Source: Planctomycetaceae bacterium
GTDB lineage: Bacteria > Planctomycetota > Planctomycetia > Pirellulales > Pirellulaceae
Assembly: GCA_027487485.1 (NCBI GenBank)
Contig: JAIYDN010000049.1
Location: 1-64,000 of the forward strand
DNA length: 64,000 nucleotides
Direction: 5' to 3'
The notes beneath the pieces are model-generated. The model made no database searches and was not told the DNA's origin. It saw only the letters and a list, made by a program, of their open reading frames with translations. A program made the translations under genes and the position numbers. Of this stretch, positions 14,601 to 29,600 are shown piece after piece (position 1 is the first letter of the stretch; every line of letters begins with the position of its first letter).

Positions 14601-17600
14601 GGAGCACGCTGGGATTAGATGTTGCTGTCGGATTCGTAAACGTTGTTGGGTCTGCCCCATCGTCGATGCCGTAGTCGATCAGGTCGAGCGAGCTGGTTGG
14701 ATTGGGAATCCCAGCAATGGAAACGTCATCGTCGATGAGGTCGTCGCCCGCTTCACCATATAGCAAATCGTATCCCGTGTCGCCAAAGAGTTGATCGCTG
14801 CCCGAATTGGCCTCATTTCCGTTCGTTCCAAAGTCGCCATAGAGAGAATCTACTGAACCGTCACGGCCTGATTGCGAGAGATTCAGTCCGTATAGTCGGT
14901 CGTGGTTCGCTCCGCCAATCAGCACATCCGAGCCAGCATCGCCGAACAAGAGATCATCACCATCTCCGCCTTGGAGGATGTCGTCGCCGGGGCCACCTTC
15001 CAATTGATCGTTGCCACCTTGGCCCTCGATTCGATCTCGGCCCGCATCACCGAACAGCATGTCGGAGCCATCATTGGATCCACGAAGCACATCATCCCCG
15101 TCGCCACCTCGGAGAATATCAGCGATTCCACCCCCGCCAAGAAGTTCATCATCACCGAGTCCACCCAGGACTTCGTCGGTACCTGCGCCAGCGTCCACGA
15201 AATCATCGCCCGCACCCGCATCGATGAAGTCATTTCCGTCTTGTCCGAGAATACGGTCGTTGCCGAGCCCGCCGTAAAGCATATCACGGCCATCATTCGA
15301 ACCGATGAGATAGTCATTCCCATCCTCGCCATAGACTTCATTCAAGGTTCCGGAACCTGCGAATACGGTGTCGTCCCCAATGCCACCGTAGACTAGGTCT
15401 GTTCCGTTTCCGGCGTCGATTTGATCGTCTCCATCACCGCCCAAGATATGATCCGCACCTCCAAGAGAGAAGATCGTATCGGCCCCACTGCCCCCTTCGA
15501 TGTAGTCACCGAACCGAGTGGAATCGCTAAAATTCGGATCGACATCGGCACCTTCAGGCGAGCCATAGATGGTGTCGTTTCCAGCTCCGCCATAAATCGC
15601 ATCGCCTATTCCGAAGCCAGCATCGATAAAATCATCGCCATCGCCACCTCGTAGAATATCACGTCCATCACCACCGTACAGGAGATCATTTCCGGACCCA
15701 GCCGTGACCTCGTCATCTCCTTTACCTAATCGTATGACCCACCCCGTCATCATGGCAGCGGCGATAAGCACCGTGTCTGCATCTTCGTCTGTAACGATCT
15801 CTGCGTAGTCGGCAGCCACATTCCCTTCGATTGTCACCATGCTTCCTTCAACATCCGCATCACGATAATCTCCTCGGAGGTAGACATTCCGAGCACTGAC
15901 ATTGCTATCGAGCGTGAGATTGTCGGCCGCCTGGATCATTAAGTCGCCATCTACAACGATGATTCCTCCACCTGCAAGCAAGTGAATATTCTGCCCTACG
16001 GAAATAGAATCTAAATTGGAGATGCGAACGTCGCCTCGGTTGGTCGACTGTGCAACTCGAACGTTCAGTCTTCCTGAGGTCTCCGTAACGTAGTTGTTAC
16101 CACGTGCGATCGTTGAAAGTTGCCCTGCGGCCGAGTCTGCAGTATTGATTTCTAAATCGTCGAAGGGGGAACCAATAGAACCATTGTTGGACTGAAGCGA
16201 GATGGTGATCGCTTCCACGTCGGCTCCAGAGTCGCCATTGAGATCCAAGATGCTTCCGTTGGCGATGATGTTGGCATTTCCGTTCAAGGCACGCAAGCTA
16301 TCGAGTCGAATGTTGCCAGCACCGGTCAAGGTAATGCTTCCGTTGCTAGAAACAAGACTTCGCCCTACAAGATCAGATGACGCATGAATAAAGGTGCTTG
16401 CAGACGAAAGCGAAGTGAGTTCACCCGCTCGGATGTCGACGGTTAGCGGCGCAGTGGAGCTTCCAATCGACCCACCTGCAATCAAGTTGACATGGCCGGG
16501 TAAGGCGGTCGAGCTTGTGAAGATATTCACAAAGGTTCCGGCAGCACCTGGAAATGCGTCCAAAATCGAATCGGCGGCTTGCAGCTGGACCGATGTTGAC
16601 GAGGTTACGTAGCCAACCAACAGGTTCCCTTCAGCTACACTGATGTCGACCAATCCACCCGATTGAACGCGCGAGACGAAGAGATTGTTAATGGGTTGTG
16701 CAACGCCGTTGATGGTCGTATCGGTGGCTCTTTGATTCACCCGTGCAAGTCCAGAAGTCTCGATTCGCAGCGATCCCGATGGTGCAATTTGAGTTCCAAA
16801 GGGGAGTGTCGCGTTGCCTGCAACAGAACCACCTGCAATCAATCGAGCTTGCCCACCAGCTGCCAGCGCAGCCGTATCCAACGCAGTATCTGCGATGTTG
16901 TTGCCAGAGCGTAGTATGACATCGTTTCCTGCCACAACGCGATGAACCGGCATGTCATTGGGCGATTCGATAAGCACGTGATTGTGTCCGATGGCTCGCA
17001 ATCCGACGGTCGCTTCTACGTTCAAATCTTCAGTGCGGCGGACGGTCAACGCGTCGATCAAGAACTTGTTCGTAACCAAAACGCCGTTGGCTAAGTTTGC
17101 ATTTGGCCCGTCGGTTGCCCAAGCACCTTGTAAGGGTCGCCATCGAACGGAGTCGAGATAGTTTTCTCCTACCAAATTAATCGTGGTCGTCGCACCCAGG
17201 TACTCATACATGCCATAAAGATCTTGGCTGTACTCGACACGCACACGTTGTCCGAAGGTGACAGTACGATTCACGTTTGCATTGGGGTCGTCCCCCGTGA
17301 CAAAGTTGGGATTGATCTTTTGCCAACGGGCTGTGTTGCTAAAGTCTTCAAGAGATAGCCCGACGTTCGACTGATTGCTACCCACATACCGATACAGAGC
17401 ATACTGAACACCCACTACATCTTCTGGCTTTGCTTTCGCCATGGCATCGGCTTGGGCCGTGCTGAGGGCGGAGAAGTTACGTGGGTTGATGATCGTAATG
17501 TTAGGAGTCTGTAGACCGATGCTGGCGCCAGCATTCTCGGCTCGCAAGGTCACTTCGGTTCCCTTGACATTGAGCCGCTCGCCTATTGGCACCGCCACGT

Positions 17601-20600
17601 TGGGTAAGTTCAAATGGGGATTCAGGAAGGTCGCGAAACTGGGGGATACGAGATTGTTGACTGCCTGGTTGGAGGTCGCGCCCGAGGTAATCAGACTGTT
17701 GACAAAAGGAGAGTTCTGCAATCGACGTCCTGTATTGCGGTCGGACTTCGTTTGCTCTCCATCGCGATCGAGAATCGAACCTGCCGACGTGAGCGAAACC
17801 GATCCAAGCTCCGATTCCACCGATGCCGCACCGGGGGCCAACTGGGATCGAAGAAGCGGAAGATCATTGGCTATCTGCACAAGGTGAATATTGCTTTGAG
17901 CGTAGGCCGTCAATCCACCTGTTCCTAACATGTTGGATTCGATTCGCAGCGGCGAGGCAGCCGATCCCACAGCACCGCTCTTAACGTCAAGGTCAATTCG
18001 GTTTCCACGGATACTGGACGTTGAAGAGTTGTTGGTGATCCCATGAGGTGCAATGAGCGAAACGTCTCCGCCCGACGAAGAAATGTTGCCTGCGACAATG
18101 CGGCTTGACACATTGTCCAGCGAGACGGCTTTGATATCGACATCCCCACCAGCGGTAACAAAAAGCGGTCCCTTGTTTCCTTCAATGGTCAAATCGACTT
18201 CATGCAGAGCAAGCACGACAGGCGATGCGCCGTAAATGACGCTACCTTCGTCAGCCGTGACGGACCCACCCGTAGAAATCAACTCAATCGTCCCGTTGGT
18301 CGGTACTTCGATCCCACCCGTCAATCGAATTCCACCGTGCGATGAAATGTTAACAAATGGATTGACGGGGCTGTTGCCAAACGAAATGCCAATCGGATAG
18401 TTCGCTTTGAGCGTTTGCGTATAGAGATCGCGAAGACCTTCGGTAGTGGTTATCTGGAGAATCGTTACATCATCGTCCGGTGGAGCGGGGCGATCAAAAG
18501 TAACAATACGATTGCGGAACCAGCTTTCGTATTTGTTGGCGCTTGGGTTCGCTTCAAAGGTTTGAGGGTTCTGTGCACTTTCAATCACCCAATTCGAACT
18601 CATGAAATCAGCCATTTCGAGCAAACTCAGGTCGATCAGTGCCTTCGTGTTTTCGTCGGTGGTGAGAGGCCCGTTGTAGCGATATACCTTCGCATTCGGA
18701 TCGAGTATCTTCGTGATTTCCCAATTCGAAATCGAACCAGAGAAATTGACTTGATACTCCATACCGGGATAGCGAACGAGAGTATTGTGGTCGATTCGTG
18801 TGCGAGCGTCCCCGTAGCGATGGTAGCTCATACTGTAAGCAGACCCCGCGGCGTAGGCTGGTGAACCCGTTGTACCTTCGATTTGGATCGTTTCCGATTC
18901 TACCGTGGGCCGTTCGTCTAGAAAGCGAGGTTGTTCGTCCTCACGTTCAATGTCCGATCGTTCAAAGCCAAACGCTTCTCCTACATCCGCCCAGAAACCG
19001 TAATCGGTGGTGATGGTCTTTCGTTGCTCATACGTGGCTAGTTGCCCATCGGTCCAAACGTACTGAAGTGCGTTCTCCAGTTCGTATTGCAGATTGGCAT
19101 TCATCGCATGCGTTGTATCACTGATCGGGTTGCCGTACTCAATTCTTCCATTCACGAGCGTTCCGTTGTACCGTCGCTGTTGGATTTGGTTCGTGTTTCG
19201 AAGGTACACGTACTCAGCCTTCGAGGGAACATCTGGGTTTTCCGTGTTGACGATGGTGATCTTGCCTTCCCGGAATTGCGTAGCATCGATTTTGCCGACA
19301 TGCACACGGTAGGGGCTGTCGTTATCAATAGTGATGCTTGGGAAACCGTTGGCAACTTTGATCTTTCCATTGCCAGTGCTGATAATGCGACCGGCAATGG
19401 TGATTTCACCACCTTTGGGGGTTATGTCCTCGAGAATAAAAGCACCGCGACCATTATCGGCGTTGGCGTCCCATGCCCCGCGAACGGGAATTCTGGCTGT
19501 GCCAAACGAGATTCCGGGTACCTGCGCTTTTCCATCATCCGACATGAAACTGCGCGTTTCAGTGGGTGGTACAAAGTCGCTGCTGACACCGAACTGGATC
19601 GTCTCCGCACCGCTCTGAATGAGTCCATTCACGTTCAAGAAAACGGCAGTGATCGTAATACGTCCTTGGGCCAACAGCCTTGATTCATTACTGTTGATGG
19701 ATTCTTCGAGCGTTCGCGTCCCGTCGGAAAAGTTTGTGGTTGGCTGTACGATTTGATTGGCAGCGTCGGACAAGTTATAAAACTGATCGCCGCGTTCTTC
19801 GCGCTCATCTGCATTCGGATTAAACAGCTGGTCTCGGAATGTATCGAAGTCCAGATACTGCTGAGGATCGCGGGCGTGGACCCACGACTCGGAATTCAGA
19901 TTAAAGTCGCCGAATGCTGTAATATCGACGTTTTCGCCTCGTATTTCGGCGTTCGCAAAAATACTTCCTGCCGAATTGTCGATACGGATATCACCATCTT
20001 CATTGATCACATCACGGCGTATGTACAAGTCTTGCGAAATGTCGGCAAGTGGGATCGGCACATCGCTTAGGAATAGGTCCGAGTTCGGATCGGGAGTTTG
20101 AGCAATGTTAATCTGATTGGTCGCGGTTTCGGCGACGTTCGTAAAGGGTGTTCGATTGACATAGACATTACCAGGGCTGAGTGTGATCAAATTGCCATTG
20201 TTGTCTGTTGTAACTCGGCGATTATCGCGAATACGTGCGCCATTGATGGTCATCGTCATGGGGGTACGATTGACGATATTGATATCAGCTCCTGCACGAG
20301 CATCGAGGACTTTATTGGAGATCAACGTCGTGTATGCCGGTCCGGTCGTTCCGGAACTTGCTTCTATGAAAATAGATCCTGGTGCCGAGATGATCGAAGG
20401 GACTTCGACGAAAAGTGTGTTCAGCTCTTTCTTGAGTGTGACAACGGTCGTATCATCAGGGCCTGGAATGGTACTGAGCAAACCATATTCTTCCATCAAC
20501 GTCTCGACAGAATTGAGCTGAACTTCATAGCGAGCGATCGCTGCTGCGTCGTTCGCATGGTCGCTCATCCACTGGAGAATCTGTTCCCGGCGTTCGAACA

Positions 20601-23600
20601 AGAGATTACCGATATTTCGGAACGTGAGTTTTACCGATTCGAATTCAGCGGGTTGCGCTGCAACAAAGTCGTTGCGCACTGCGTTAGCGAGTTGGATCGA
20701 GATATCACTATCATAAACTTTGGACGGCACATCGTTGGGAAGGGTGGTGCCCAAATCCTGCCAACGACTTGTGTTGGTAAAATCTTCTTGGTGCAACAGA
20801 ACTAATTGCGGACCATCGGCAGTGCTCGGTAAGAATCTGTAGTATCTTCCAAATGTCCCACCAGCGGTGGCACCTGATACTGCCTTGGCCACATAATCGC
20901 GATAGAACTCGAACGGAAGATCTCCAACCTCCAACGGTACGAATCGATAGTCGGCGATGGTTGGAACACTGATTGCGAACTTTTGTGGATTGGTTAATGG
21001 CGTGTTCGGCACGATGTTTCCAAAGAGCGAACCCGTGATCGGAACGATATGAACGCCAGCTGAACTACCCAGCCCAGCAATGAGTTTGGCTGTGTTGGCA
21101 ATATTGACGCGATTATTGCTGTCGTCATCAAGATCAGTAATCGCATCGAAATAGAATGGGATGAGAGATAGAGCGAGAACTTCGCCGTAACCTTTGGTTC
21201 GATCGCCAACGTCCCCGAAGCCACGCAAAGCAATTAGATCGATATCGCCGTACGACTGGAGACGTGACGTACCTTGTATGTTGATCGTGTTGTTCTCTGT
21301 GACGTGTGCGGTCGAACTTGGTGGAAGCGAGACCGATGGCAGTAGAGAAGCGGTGAAGGCATCAGCTCGAGCTTGCGAATAGAGCTTGTTGCTGGCTTTA
21401 ATCGGATCTTGACCAGCGTAGATTCGGACCTTGTTCGAATGGATGAGCGTATTACCGGTCATGTTAACCGCTTGATTTGCGGTGGTATTGGCAGTCGCGG
21501 ATGATTTTTGGTTGGCCATTCCAAAGGATCCAGCTTCGATCTCGGTGGAACTGGAGTTGTTCACGTCGCTCCGTGTCGCGATTTGAACCACCCCTTCTTT
21601 CGAAATGAGAGAAGCACCCGCGAGATTGATTTCGGATGAGGTGGTGACAAGCACTTGATTGTCAGCAACCGTAACACCTCCAAGCCCTGTCACCTCGAGC
21701 GCCCGCGATCGATCGATGGCGGCGACGTCAACGTAGGTTGTGATTTCGATGAGTCCGCCGCCGTTGGTCCTTGAGGTAGAAAGGTTGTTCAAGCCAGCAC
21801 CGATGTCAGATTCGCTGCCTGAGGCGCGAAGATTTGCTCCGGTAATGTTGACTTGGGCTACGGGGGCGACATGGCTGATGCTTGCTTGACCGGAGCCGCC
21901 GACAACACCGCTACCTGAAACGGTAATCAGGTTGTAGTTCTCGTCGGAGGATCCGTTGCCGAAACGATCTTTATCGAGATAGTTACGAGCAGCGATGGAA
22001 ATGGTACTCGCTTCGAGTTGGCTGCCACTACCAATATCTACTATTGCTTTACCAGTAAAGCTATTGCTGATCTCGGCGCCTGCTGCGGCTGCGACGAAAC
22101 CGATGGCAGCAGCCGTGGATTTTGAATCGAGGTCTTGATCATTCTCCGACGCAATACTAAGTGAATTGACTAGGATTTTTGCATTCGATCCGACGAAGGC
22201 GCGAGTGGAATAATTGTTCTGCAAGGTGGAGTTCGCGCCAGCACCTCCGATTGCTGCTCCCGCACCCGCCGTCGATCGAACGTCCATCAGTTCGTCGCTC
22301 TGAGCATTGATCACCAATCGGTCGGCGGTAATGTTCGCACCACTGTGGATGCCTGCAGATACTTCATCGTCTGTACCCGGATCACCAACTGACTGCCCGC
22401 GATCCAAGCTGGCTTTCATTACGCCAACCGCCAATCCGCCAGCCGATACGCCCGTACCGGTGACCTTACCATTTCCTTTACCCAATGTTCGTACGGTCAC
22501 ATTGCCCGTTGCTTCGATGTCGGAGTTGCCGATCGTTGCACTTGCATGATTGTCCATGTTGGCTTCGGCAAAGTTGACGCTTGCCGCGCCAATCCCGCCC
22601 GAAAGACCAAATGTTTCCGCATTGACTGTAATGTCGGGCTTGGCCTCAACCAAAACGTTGCCCACAGTGCCATTCGATGCCAGCCCGATTTCGACATTGT
22701 TACCGATATAGGCGTTGGTCTCACGAATACTGGCGGTCGATGGGTTGTTGACATTGATGACGGCGAACGAAGCACCGATCGCACCGGCGCCAAAGGCGAT
22801 ACCAGCCGTATCTCCTTCATGATCTCGGCGGTCGTTGGCTCGTACGTTGACACTGTCCGCGGAACTAATCTTGGTGCCATTCTCCAAATACGCTTGAACA
22901 ACAGTTGCATCGGTGGTTGAGGAAACCGCGGCGCCAGCACCGACGAAAACGGCACCTGCGATCGCTAACGAGAACGCTTCGGAATGCGAATTATGTTTGG
23001 CATCAACATTGACGTCGCCACCTGCTCGCAGCGTGCCCCCCGCGCTGGCGGTGCTGTTGGTCGCCAACGAATGCACTCCGATTCCTGCGCCGATCCCTGC
23101 GATTCCTCCTGCGGCTACGGTTCCAGACCGCATGTTAAAATCGCTCTTTTCATTGGACTGTACCTGGATGTCGTCACCCGCGATGATCTCTGCTCCCGAT
23201 AGGATCTTGGCCGTGGTACCCGGTTCGCCAGCTGGGCCTGTCAATTTGGTGGAAATGCGAGCTTTGGTCGGTGCACGCCCACTTAATCTTGTCGCTGCAC
23301 TTCCCGTGGTGTTGTTCACTCGGTTCTCCGAGCGTTTTGGATTGTCCCCTGTCCCTTGGTAGTTATTGAGTCCACTTCCGACTTCTCCAGTGCGAGCGGT
23401 AGCTGCGTCCGCTGCTTCTTCATCCGCCTCTTTCGAAGATTGGTTGGGATCACCTTTCGTCGCATTTCCGCTATCACCTTCAGCATATTGCCGATTGATC
23501 GTAGTTCCGACCGACCAGACCGATACGGAGGCCGCCAAGGCAACACCAACACCTGCGCCGCCGCTCATACTGAAGCCATCGATATCTTTGACGCCAATCG

Positions 23601-26600
23601 AGTTCACTTCTACATCGTTTTTAGCACGAATTTTAGCTCCCGCACCAATAGTAGCCTTGGTATCGTTGGTTACTTTACCAAAGTCCACCGCACCTGCTAA
23701 AGCGCCCAGCCCACCTGCTACAACTCCAGCCAATGAGAATGTACTGAGATCATTGACTGCGTTCACATAAACGCTTTGGTCTGGGTCTGCAGAACCATTG
23801 GGGGCCAGAGCGAAAAATTGTTGGTTCGAAATGGAAGGAATGGTTGTGCTGCTGGGGGACTGATTGATCTGAGTGTCAGCACCAATGGATGCCGTGGTTG
23901 TCGATTCCACAACCGAGATCGACAACGATCCTGCTACGCCGACAATGCCACCACCCAATGCAATAGCAAGATGTCGGAAGTCTTCGCTGGAGCGAGCTTC
24001 CACGATCAAGCCTGAGACAGGTGAAGAGACCGTTTGCACGACGCCATTGCTATCCACTTCGCCGCTCAGAACATTGCCAACCCCCGTGCCGTTACCGAGC
24101 GCATCAACCTTGGCATTGTCGGCGATGGTGGCATTGGTGGATTTGGTGATCAGCAACACACCCACCGCGACACCAGCACCTACAGTCCCACCACCTGCGG
24201 CACCAGAGATCAAGTCCAAGTCGGAATGATTGTGCGCGCGGACGATAACATCCCCATTTGCAAATAAATCTGCATTTTGATCGACGATTGCGCTTACATG
24301 GCTTTCAAAGTCCATAACATTGACCGTGCCACCGATGCCAGCACCTAATCCAACGGCAATCCCCATGCCCACCAACAGCACATCGTCCAAGCTGCGGGCG
24401 TTTACGGAGATATCATCCTTAGCAACGACTTGAGCGTCGCTTCCGATGCGGGCTTCGGTCGTTACATGGACCACCGCAATGCCGACCGCCGGAGCGATAC
24501 CCGCAGATCCACCACCCGCGACCGTACCATCGACGACGACTTGTTGGTAATCGTTGGCAGCAGTGACGTTGACCGATTGTGAATCGCCCGCATTGGATGT
24601 CAGCAAATTGATCTTGGCAGAGTTGCCAACATAAGCTCTGGTTTCCGTGGTAATGACACCGACACCGGCAGAAATAGCGATACCTACGGTGCCGCCGACT
24701 GCCGCTGAGAGAGTGTAGTACTCGTGATCATCGCGATTCGTTGCGTTGATGGAAAGGCCCCGGAAGTCTGAGCGAATTTGAGGAGTAACGACGCGCTGTG
24801 CATTGAGGCCATCGTCGGTCGCCATGTTCGCGTTGTTCGACGCATTCCCATCGCCATCTTCAAGATTGGATGAACCGATGTCTGGCGCGCCGACTTCGCC
24901 CTGGACCTGCAGGTCGGCAGTGGTCGGACTGGAATTCAAACCGCTGGCTTCCACACCTGTTGCCCCTTTGGTGTTCAAGCCTGCGCTTAGAGTAAGCTCT
25001 CCGGTTTTGACGTTAGACGCAGTCCCCATTCCTTCCGCGGTTACGTTCGCTCCCTCGCCAACGAATGCTAGGGTTTTCTTATCGATGACTCCAATTCCAA
25101 TGCCAGCAGCAATTCCAGCGGTACTTCCGAAGGCAGCCACGCCGACGACTTTATCGACTTCACTGCTATCCTCAGCATCGATAATGATGTTTCCACGAGC
25201 CCTTGTGTTGCCCCCCCCAAGCGACGCTACAACATCAGCGGGGTCATCCCCGATAAAGGCCCGTGTGCCGATATCAAGAACACCTACGCCTGCGTTCACG
25301 GCTACTGACGATCCACCACTAGCAGCCAATCCGGCGGAGACCGATGTAATATCTTCCTTCGATTTGGCTAGGATCTCGATGTTTCCTTCGGCGTAAATGC
25401 GAGGATCGTTGCTCGGAATCGCGGTGACAACGGAAGAGCCGACGGAAGCATCCGTTCGCTTGTTGAGCGTAATGACATCGGCACCAAGGCCGACTGCGGT
25501 TTGTCCTGAAGCAGCGATCGAACCCGCAACGGTGACTAAGTTGGAATTGTCTGTCGCTTTGACTTGGATGTTGGGCGTGTTGGTGTTCGCCAAATTCTCA
25601 GCGATAACGGTGACGTTATTCCCTATTTTTGCGATCGTCGTTTCCGTTAAGGCACTGACGGTGGCGGAGCCAGCAATGGCAGTTTTGCTACTAGCACCTA
25701 CAGCCGCCGTTACCCCAATAACATCTTCTTGCGAAAATGCATCGACTCGCAAGCCAACTGACCCTCGCGTCGTGATGATCGCCCCGTTATGGACCGTTGC
25801 TTCGACCGTGTCGTTATGAACCAAGATCAGGAACGATGCTCCGAAACCGACTTGATTCAAGCCGACTCCGACCGCCCCGGAGAAGCCTACTATTTCGAAT
25901 CGTCCGTCCGCTAAGACCTCAATATTACCGGCTGAGCTTTCAACGTTGGCGTTGTTGCCGATCGAAGCTTTGGTATCGGTAGTGATCACATAGACGATCA
26001 ATGCCCCAGCCACACCCGAATCGTCCCCAACACCCACGTTGACGGTTGCACTGGTTGGGTCTTCCTTAGAAGTCGCCGTCACGCTGATGGTCGACTCGGC
26101 ATCCACGACAGCTTCGTTACCAATGTAAGCTAATGTCTCATTGTCGATGATACCGATTTCGAACCCCGCTCCTGCCCCATCACCATCGAGTGCGATCCCA
26201 AGCGTTCCCGAAAGAGAAGTGATATTGGTATCGCTAGTAGCGTTCACTGCGATTGCGGGATTAACACCAGGATTGCTCTGAATTACGTCCTGGTTGATTT
26301 CTGCATTTTCGCCTAGGTAGGCATACGTGTTGTTGTTGAAGTCGTTGATCGAAAGTCCGATAGCAACCGCCGTGTCGCCATCACTGGCTGCCCCCGCGAC
26401 GGCTAACGAAGTGAAGGCGACCTCGATATCCAAACCGGGAACAATAGCGGCTTGCGGTTGAACCTTCGTCGTTGCCTCGACCCGCATTTGACGATTGGCG
26501 TTGGCATCCCCCAGGATACATGCTGTCGTATCGAGATCGACGTTCGCATAGGCCAAGGCACCTCCGTATGCTTCGGAGCCGTCCCCGTTCTGCTGATAAG

Positions 26601-29600
26601 AAAACCCAGCACTGGCAGCCAATGTCTGCGGGTTCATAATGTTGTTAGAAGCGATGGTCAGGTTGCCAGTACTGTTCGTACCCGTCGCAACCAGCATCGA
26701 GTTGGCTGCTGTTGAGGCCACCACATCGATATCAACCACGTTGATCGCTACCGAACCGGCAATGCTCAACTCTCCCTGGCCTCCCGCAGCCGCAGCGGCC
26801 ATAGAAATCATTTCGTTGACAACCGGGCCAGCACTGTCTGCAGTGATGGCCTCGACAGTTACGTTAGAACCTCGAATCGTAACGGAATTGCTGACAATGG
26901 CTTCGTTTGTCAGTTTGGCAAAGTTGAAAGCGACCGAGGCCGCCACACGATCCGATTCCTCTTCTTCATCGAGCGATAAGCTAACGGTGTTGCTCAACGC
27001 AAGTGTCTCGCTGTCGAAATGATTTTTTGCCGAAACACGAACTGTCCCTGCTGCGTTAATGGTCGTGCCACTCAAAACCGTAGCCTTGTTGGAGACCGGT
27101 AGAATGCTCATCCCGACAGAAGCCGAGACCCCCAGTGCATTGGAATCGTTACCCGATTCCTCTTTAGCTGCTGCAGCTGCTTCCACGGCTTGAAACAGTG
27201 CATTCTGTTCCGTGTTTTGTTGTCCAGGTGTGGAATTCGTGTTCGAACCGGTGTTTGCCGCCGCGCCCGTGTATTGTGCATTTGCCTCCTCATCGGGCTT
27301 ATTGCTCGATTTCTTCGTCCCGCTTGAGCTGGCCGTAGCACTCAACTCATTATCGAGTACTAGCTGGGATTCGAGCACAAAGTTGCCGCCTACCGTCAAG
27401 CTTCTGCCGACCGTAGCCAATACGTCGTCTTCGACCACATTCAACCCAAGCGAGATGCCAACGCCCGTTTCGCCACCACTTGCATTTCCGTCGGCAGTTC
27501 CCCTGCTGGTGTGCTGGTGATTGGCTCGGATGGTAGCATTGCCGCTGAAATCAGGAGCCGCGCCAGAGCCTACATTCGCTATCGTGTCGTTGGCTGCAAG
27601 CAACAAACCAACACCTGCACCGACGCCAACGGATCCGCTAGCCGGACTTCCGCTTTTCTGTTTGTTCTTTCCACCATTCTCTGCCACTACGGTCGTTGTA
27701 AGAACCGCAGTCGCCTCGACAGTCAAACTTGTGGGAAGAGGACTCGGGCTCAAAGCAGACATGACAACGCCGGATTGAATCTCCGCTTTCGTGAGGTTGG
27801 TTGGACGGGCGAGTGCAAAGGAACCTCCCAGTCCAAAATCCTTGGCGCTGGTACCACCTTCGAAAGGACGAGCCTCAGCGATCGAATTGACATTGGAGCC
27901 AGCGCGAACCGTGACGGCGTTTCCGGTCAAATCACTTAGGGTTGTGATGTTGGGTGCGCTGGTGCCTGAATAGACAATAGCCTTAGTGGTCGTATTGATG
28001 ATGCTGATCGCGACCGATCCTGCAATCCCGTTGTCCCCTCCCTGATTGTTTCCTTGTGCATCGTCGTCACCACCGCCCGCGCCGGACGTGGCGTAGGTTG
28101 CATAGCGACTTTCCATATTACCCATAAAGTCTCGCGTGTTGGCTTCGAGCGTTAAACCATCGGTCGTGAGAGTTACCCCTTGGCCGATGATCGCCTCGTT
28201 GGTCAATTCGGCTGCTAGGATGGCAACTCCAACTGCAACCCCCGTATCGCCGAATTTCGCAACCGAGGAGTTCGCCGTTGCGGTTGCATCGTGGTTGGCA
28301 AGCGAACGGATGCTCGTGACTCCATTCACCACAACGGATTGGGAGTCCGTAATCCGGGCACTGACTTTCGTTTCCGGGATGTTGATCGTCAGTCCGGCAG
28401 CGACCGCAATCGAGCCTCCTGTCGACGTTGCGGCCGACGGATTCGCACGGATATCATTCGATGTACGAGCGCCACCTTGGGCAGCTCGGTCATTGGCTGC
28501 CGTTCGGTTCCCATCAGCTTGCGAGTCCGCGGTTTGATTCTCTTTCCTCTCAGCCCCGGTCGCGCTTGCCATCGACGTCGCGTTGCTGAAACCAGCGGAT
28601 GTCGCCAGGAAGTTCATGTTGCCAGCTACATTCAAATTGCGATCAGTTCGAACGTCGGTAACTTCGTTGATGTATGCCAACGAGAAAGCCGCTCCGATGC
28701 CTGCATCGTCCCCACCTTCGGCATCCCCCTCGCCGATGGTCGTTGCATTACCAAGATGGTCGGCTGTCACGCTAAGGTTGCCTGAAATCCCCTGTGTTCC
28801 GGATCGTGAAAGAAGCCTTGCGAACGTATCTTCATTCGAGACCAAGATCGCCACCGATCCCGCGAAGGCCGTCTCTCCCTTTGCACCAGCTCTTGCAGTC
28901 GTATTCTTGGTGCTGTTGGATGTCGCGTTCAGGGTCAAATGGTTGACGTTGGTTGCATTGGCATTCGTCTCGAGCGAACTATTGGTGATCACGTCGAGCA
29001 CATTCAGTGCAAACGACAGCCCCATCCCTAAACTCTTTCCTTGAGCATCTTCCTTGGGTAGAGCGTTGACGGTCGCGTTGACGGTTGAGGCCGAGGTAAC
29101 ATCCAAATCGCTATTGTTGGTGTTGATAGATCCTGTCTCGCCGATACGAGCGCTCGAGAGCACAGTGTTCACGCCGATGGCAATGGAACCCGCAATGCCG
29201 TTGTCTCCCCCGCTGGCGCCCGAAGCAGCCGAGACCGTCAACGCATGCGTCGCATTTCCACCCGCACTGCGCATACTCGAATCCAGGATTGTCTTTTGCG
29301 CGTTGAGCGAACCATTCACCACTGCTTCTTGAATGATTTCAGCCGCCATGATGGCAACACCCACCCCAAGCCCTAAATCGCTTCCCTCGGCGACGGTGGC
29401 TGACCCATCCCCAATCGCAGTTGCATCCTGATTGGCTTGAGCGCGAAGGGTCGCTGTTCCACCGACCGTGACCATGCGACCTGCAGGAATGAATGCACGA
29501 GTTTCTGATTCAGGGATATTGATTGTGACGGCACCTGCAGCGGCGATGGCACCATTCGAGGTCGAAGCCGATGGATTGTCCTGGGTTCCATCGGATGAGT

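Noticed and set aside
14902-15396. A 164-codon plus-strand frame with an apparent regular repeat
   Set aside because: Its periodicity is the antisense image of the RTX nonapeptides encoded on the minus strand.
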